A stretch of 64,000 nt of DNA, taken from Mycoplasmopsis columbinasalis (lineage in GTDB: Bacteria; Bacillota_I; Bacilli_A; Mycoplasmatales; Metamycoplasmataceae). The notes beneath the pieces were generated by a model. It had not been told where the DNA came from, did no database searches, and saw nothing but the letters and a program-made list of their open reading frames with translations. The position numbers were made by a program, and so were the translations under genes. Shown here piece after piece: positions 63,968 through 64,000 of this stretch (its first letter is position 1; every line of letters begins with the position of its first letter). Location of the stretch: assembly GCF_900660705.1 (NCBI RefSeq), contig NZ_LR215043.1, forward strand, positions 248,001 to 312,000. Direction: 5' to 3'.

Positions 63968-63988
63968 CTTAAATTGCAAAGCAATTTA
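63968..63988. repeat. Perfect inverted repeat at the window end
   Basis: Arms TTAAATTGC and GCAATTTAA around AAA. The 63707-64000 gap upstream of gltX is AT-rich, with no ORF; it should contain the gltX promoter and probably that of a divergent gene past the window. The dyad may be an operator or RNA stem for that gene. Confidence 0.5.
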
Positions 63989-64000
63989 AAATTCGTAAAT

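Overview
The window is low-GC DNA that only makes sense with UGA read as tryptophan. Read with UGA as stop, nearly every conserved gene (rpoB, rpoC, atpA, metG, gltX, rnr, lgt and others) breaks into pieces that rejoin exactly when TGA is Trp. Together with Shine-Dalgarno sites, AT-rich TATAAT promoters, lipobox lipoproteins, a Ser/Thr kinase and phosphatase pair without cell-wall genes, and ECF and multidrug ABC transporters, this points to a mollicute, most likely a Mycoplasma/Mycoplasmopsis of the hominis-type lineage. I cannot name the species. All coordinates below were rebuilt with genetic code 4.

Layout. 1-3057 (minus): mnmE-tatD-rsmA and the start of an unknown membrane-protein gene. 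3106-7714 (plus): an accessory-looking pair, a 1075-residue SF1 helicase and a C5 cytosine methyltransferase with a fused N-terminal helix-turn-helix. 7889-9195 (minus): a two-gene chromate-transporter-like permease. 9268-9984 (plus): an unknown protein. 10103-11083 (minus): rplM-rpsI and tRNA-Ile(GAU). 11572-13026 (plus): a lipoprotein. 13133-21431 (minus): rpoB-rpoC. 21656-22282 (plus): a kinase-like relic. 22380-29491 (minus): the whole F1Fo ATP synthase operon. 29700-31620 (minus): an ECF S component, nusB and an unknown gene. 31882-33620 (plus): truB and a HAD phosphatase with an apparent AUA start. 33673-37498 (minus): gmk-stp-prkC-rsgA-rpe. 37606-42610 (plus): secG-rnr-tRNA methyltransferase-metG-monooxygenase-like. 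42729-44588 (minus): RNase J. 44767-52044 (plus): hprK-lgt, trxB, a small unknown gene and a heterodimeric ABC exporter. 52232-53083 (minus): a YmdB-like phosphodiesterase. 53172-54989 (plus): whiA and holA. 55020-58576: two lipoprotein genes on the minus strand with RNase P RNA between them on the plus strand. 58766-61363 (plus): ecfA1-ecfA2-ecfT, then a tiny split ORF with a very strong terminator. 62 kb to the end (minus): gltX and a small unknown gene, then a gene-free end.

Most of the window is core information processing and energy metabolism. The parts worth a second look are: the helicase/HTH-methyltransferase cassette; lipoprotein B, whose signal peptide is out of frame next to an A7 tract and a CT repeat; the 40-codon basic ORF interrupted by one TAA; the AUA-start HAD gene; the catalytically asymmetric ABC exporter; and several promoters placed so close to the start codon that the mRNA should be leaderless.
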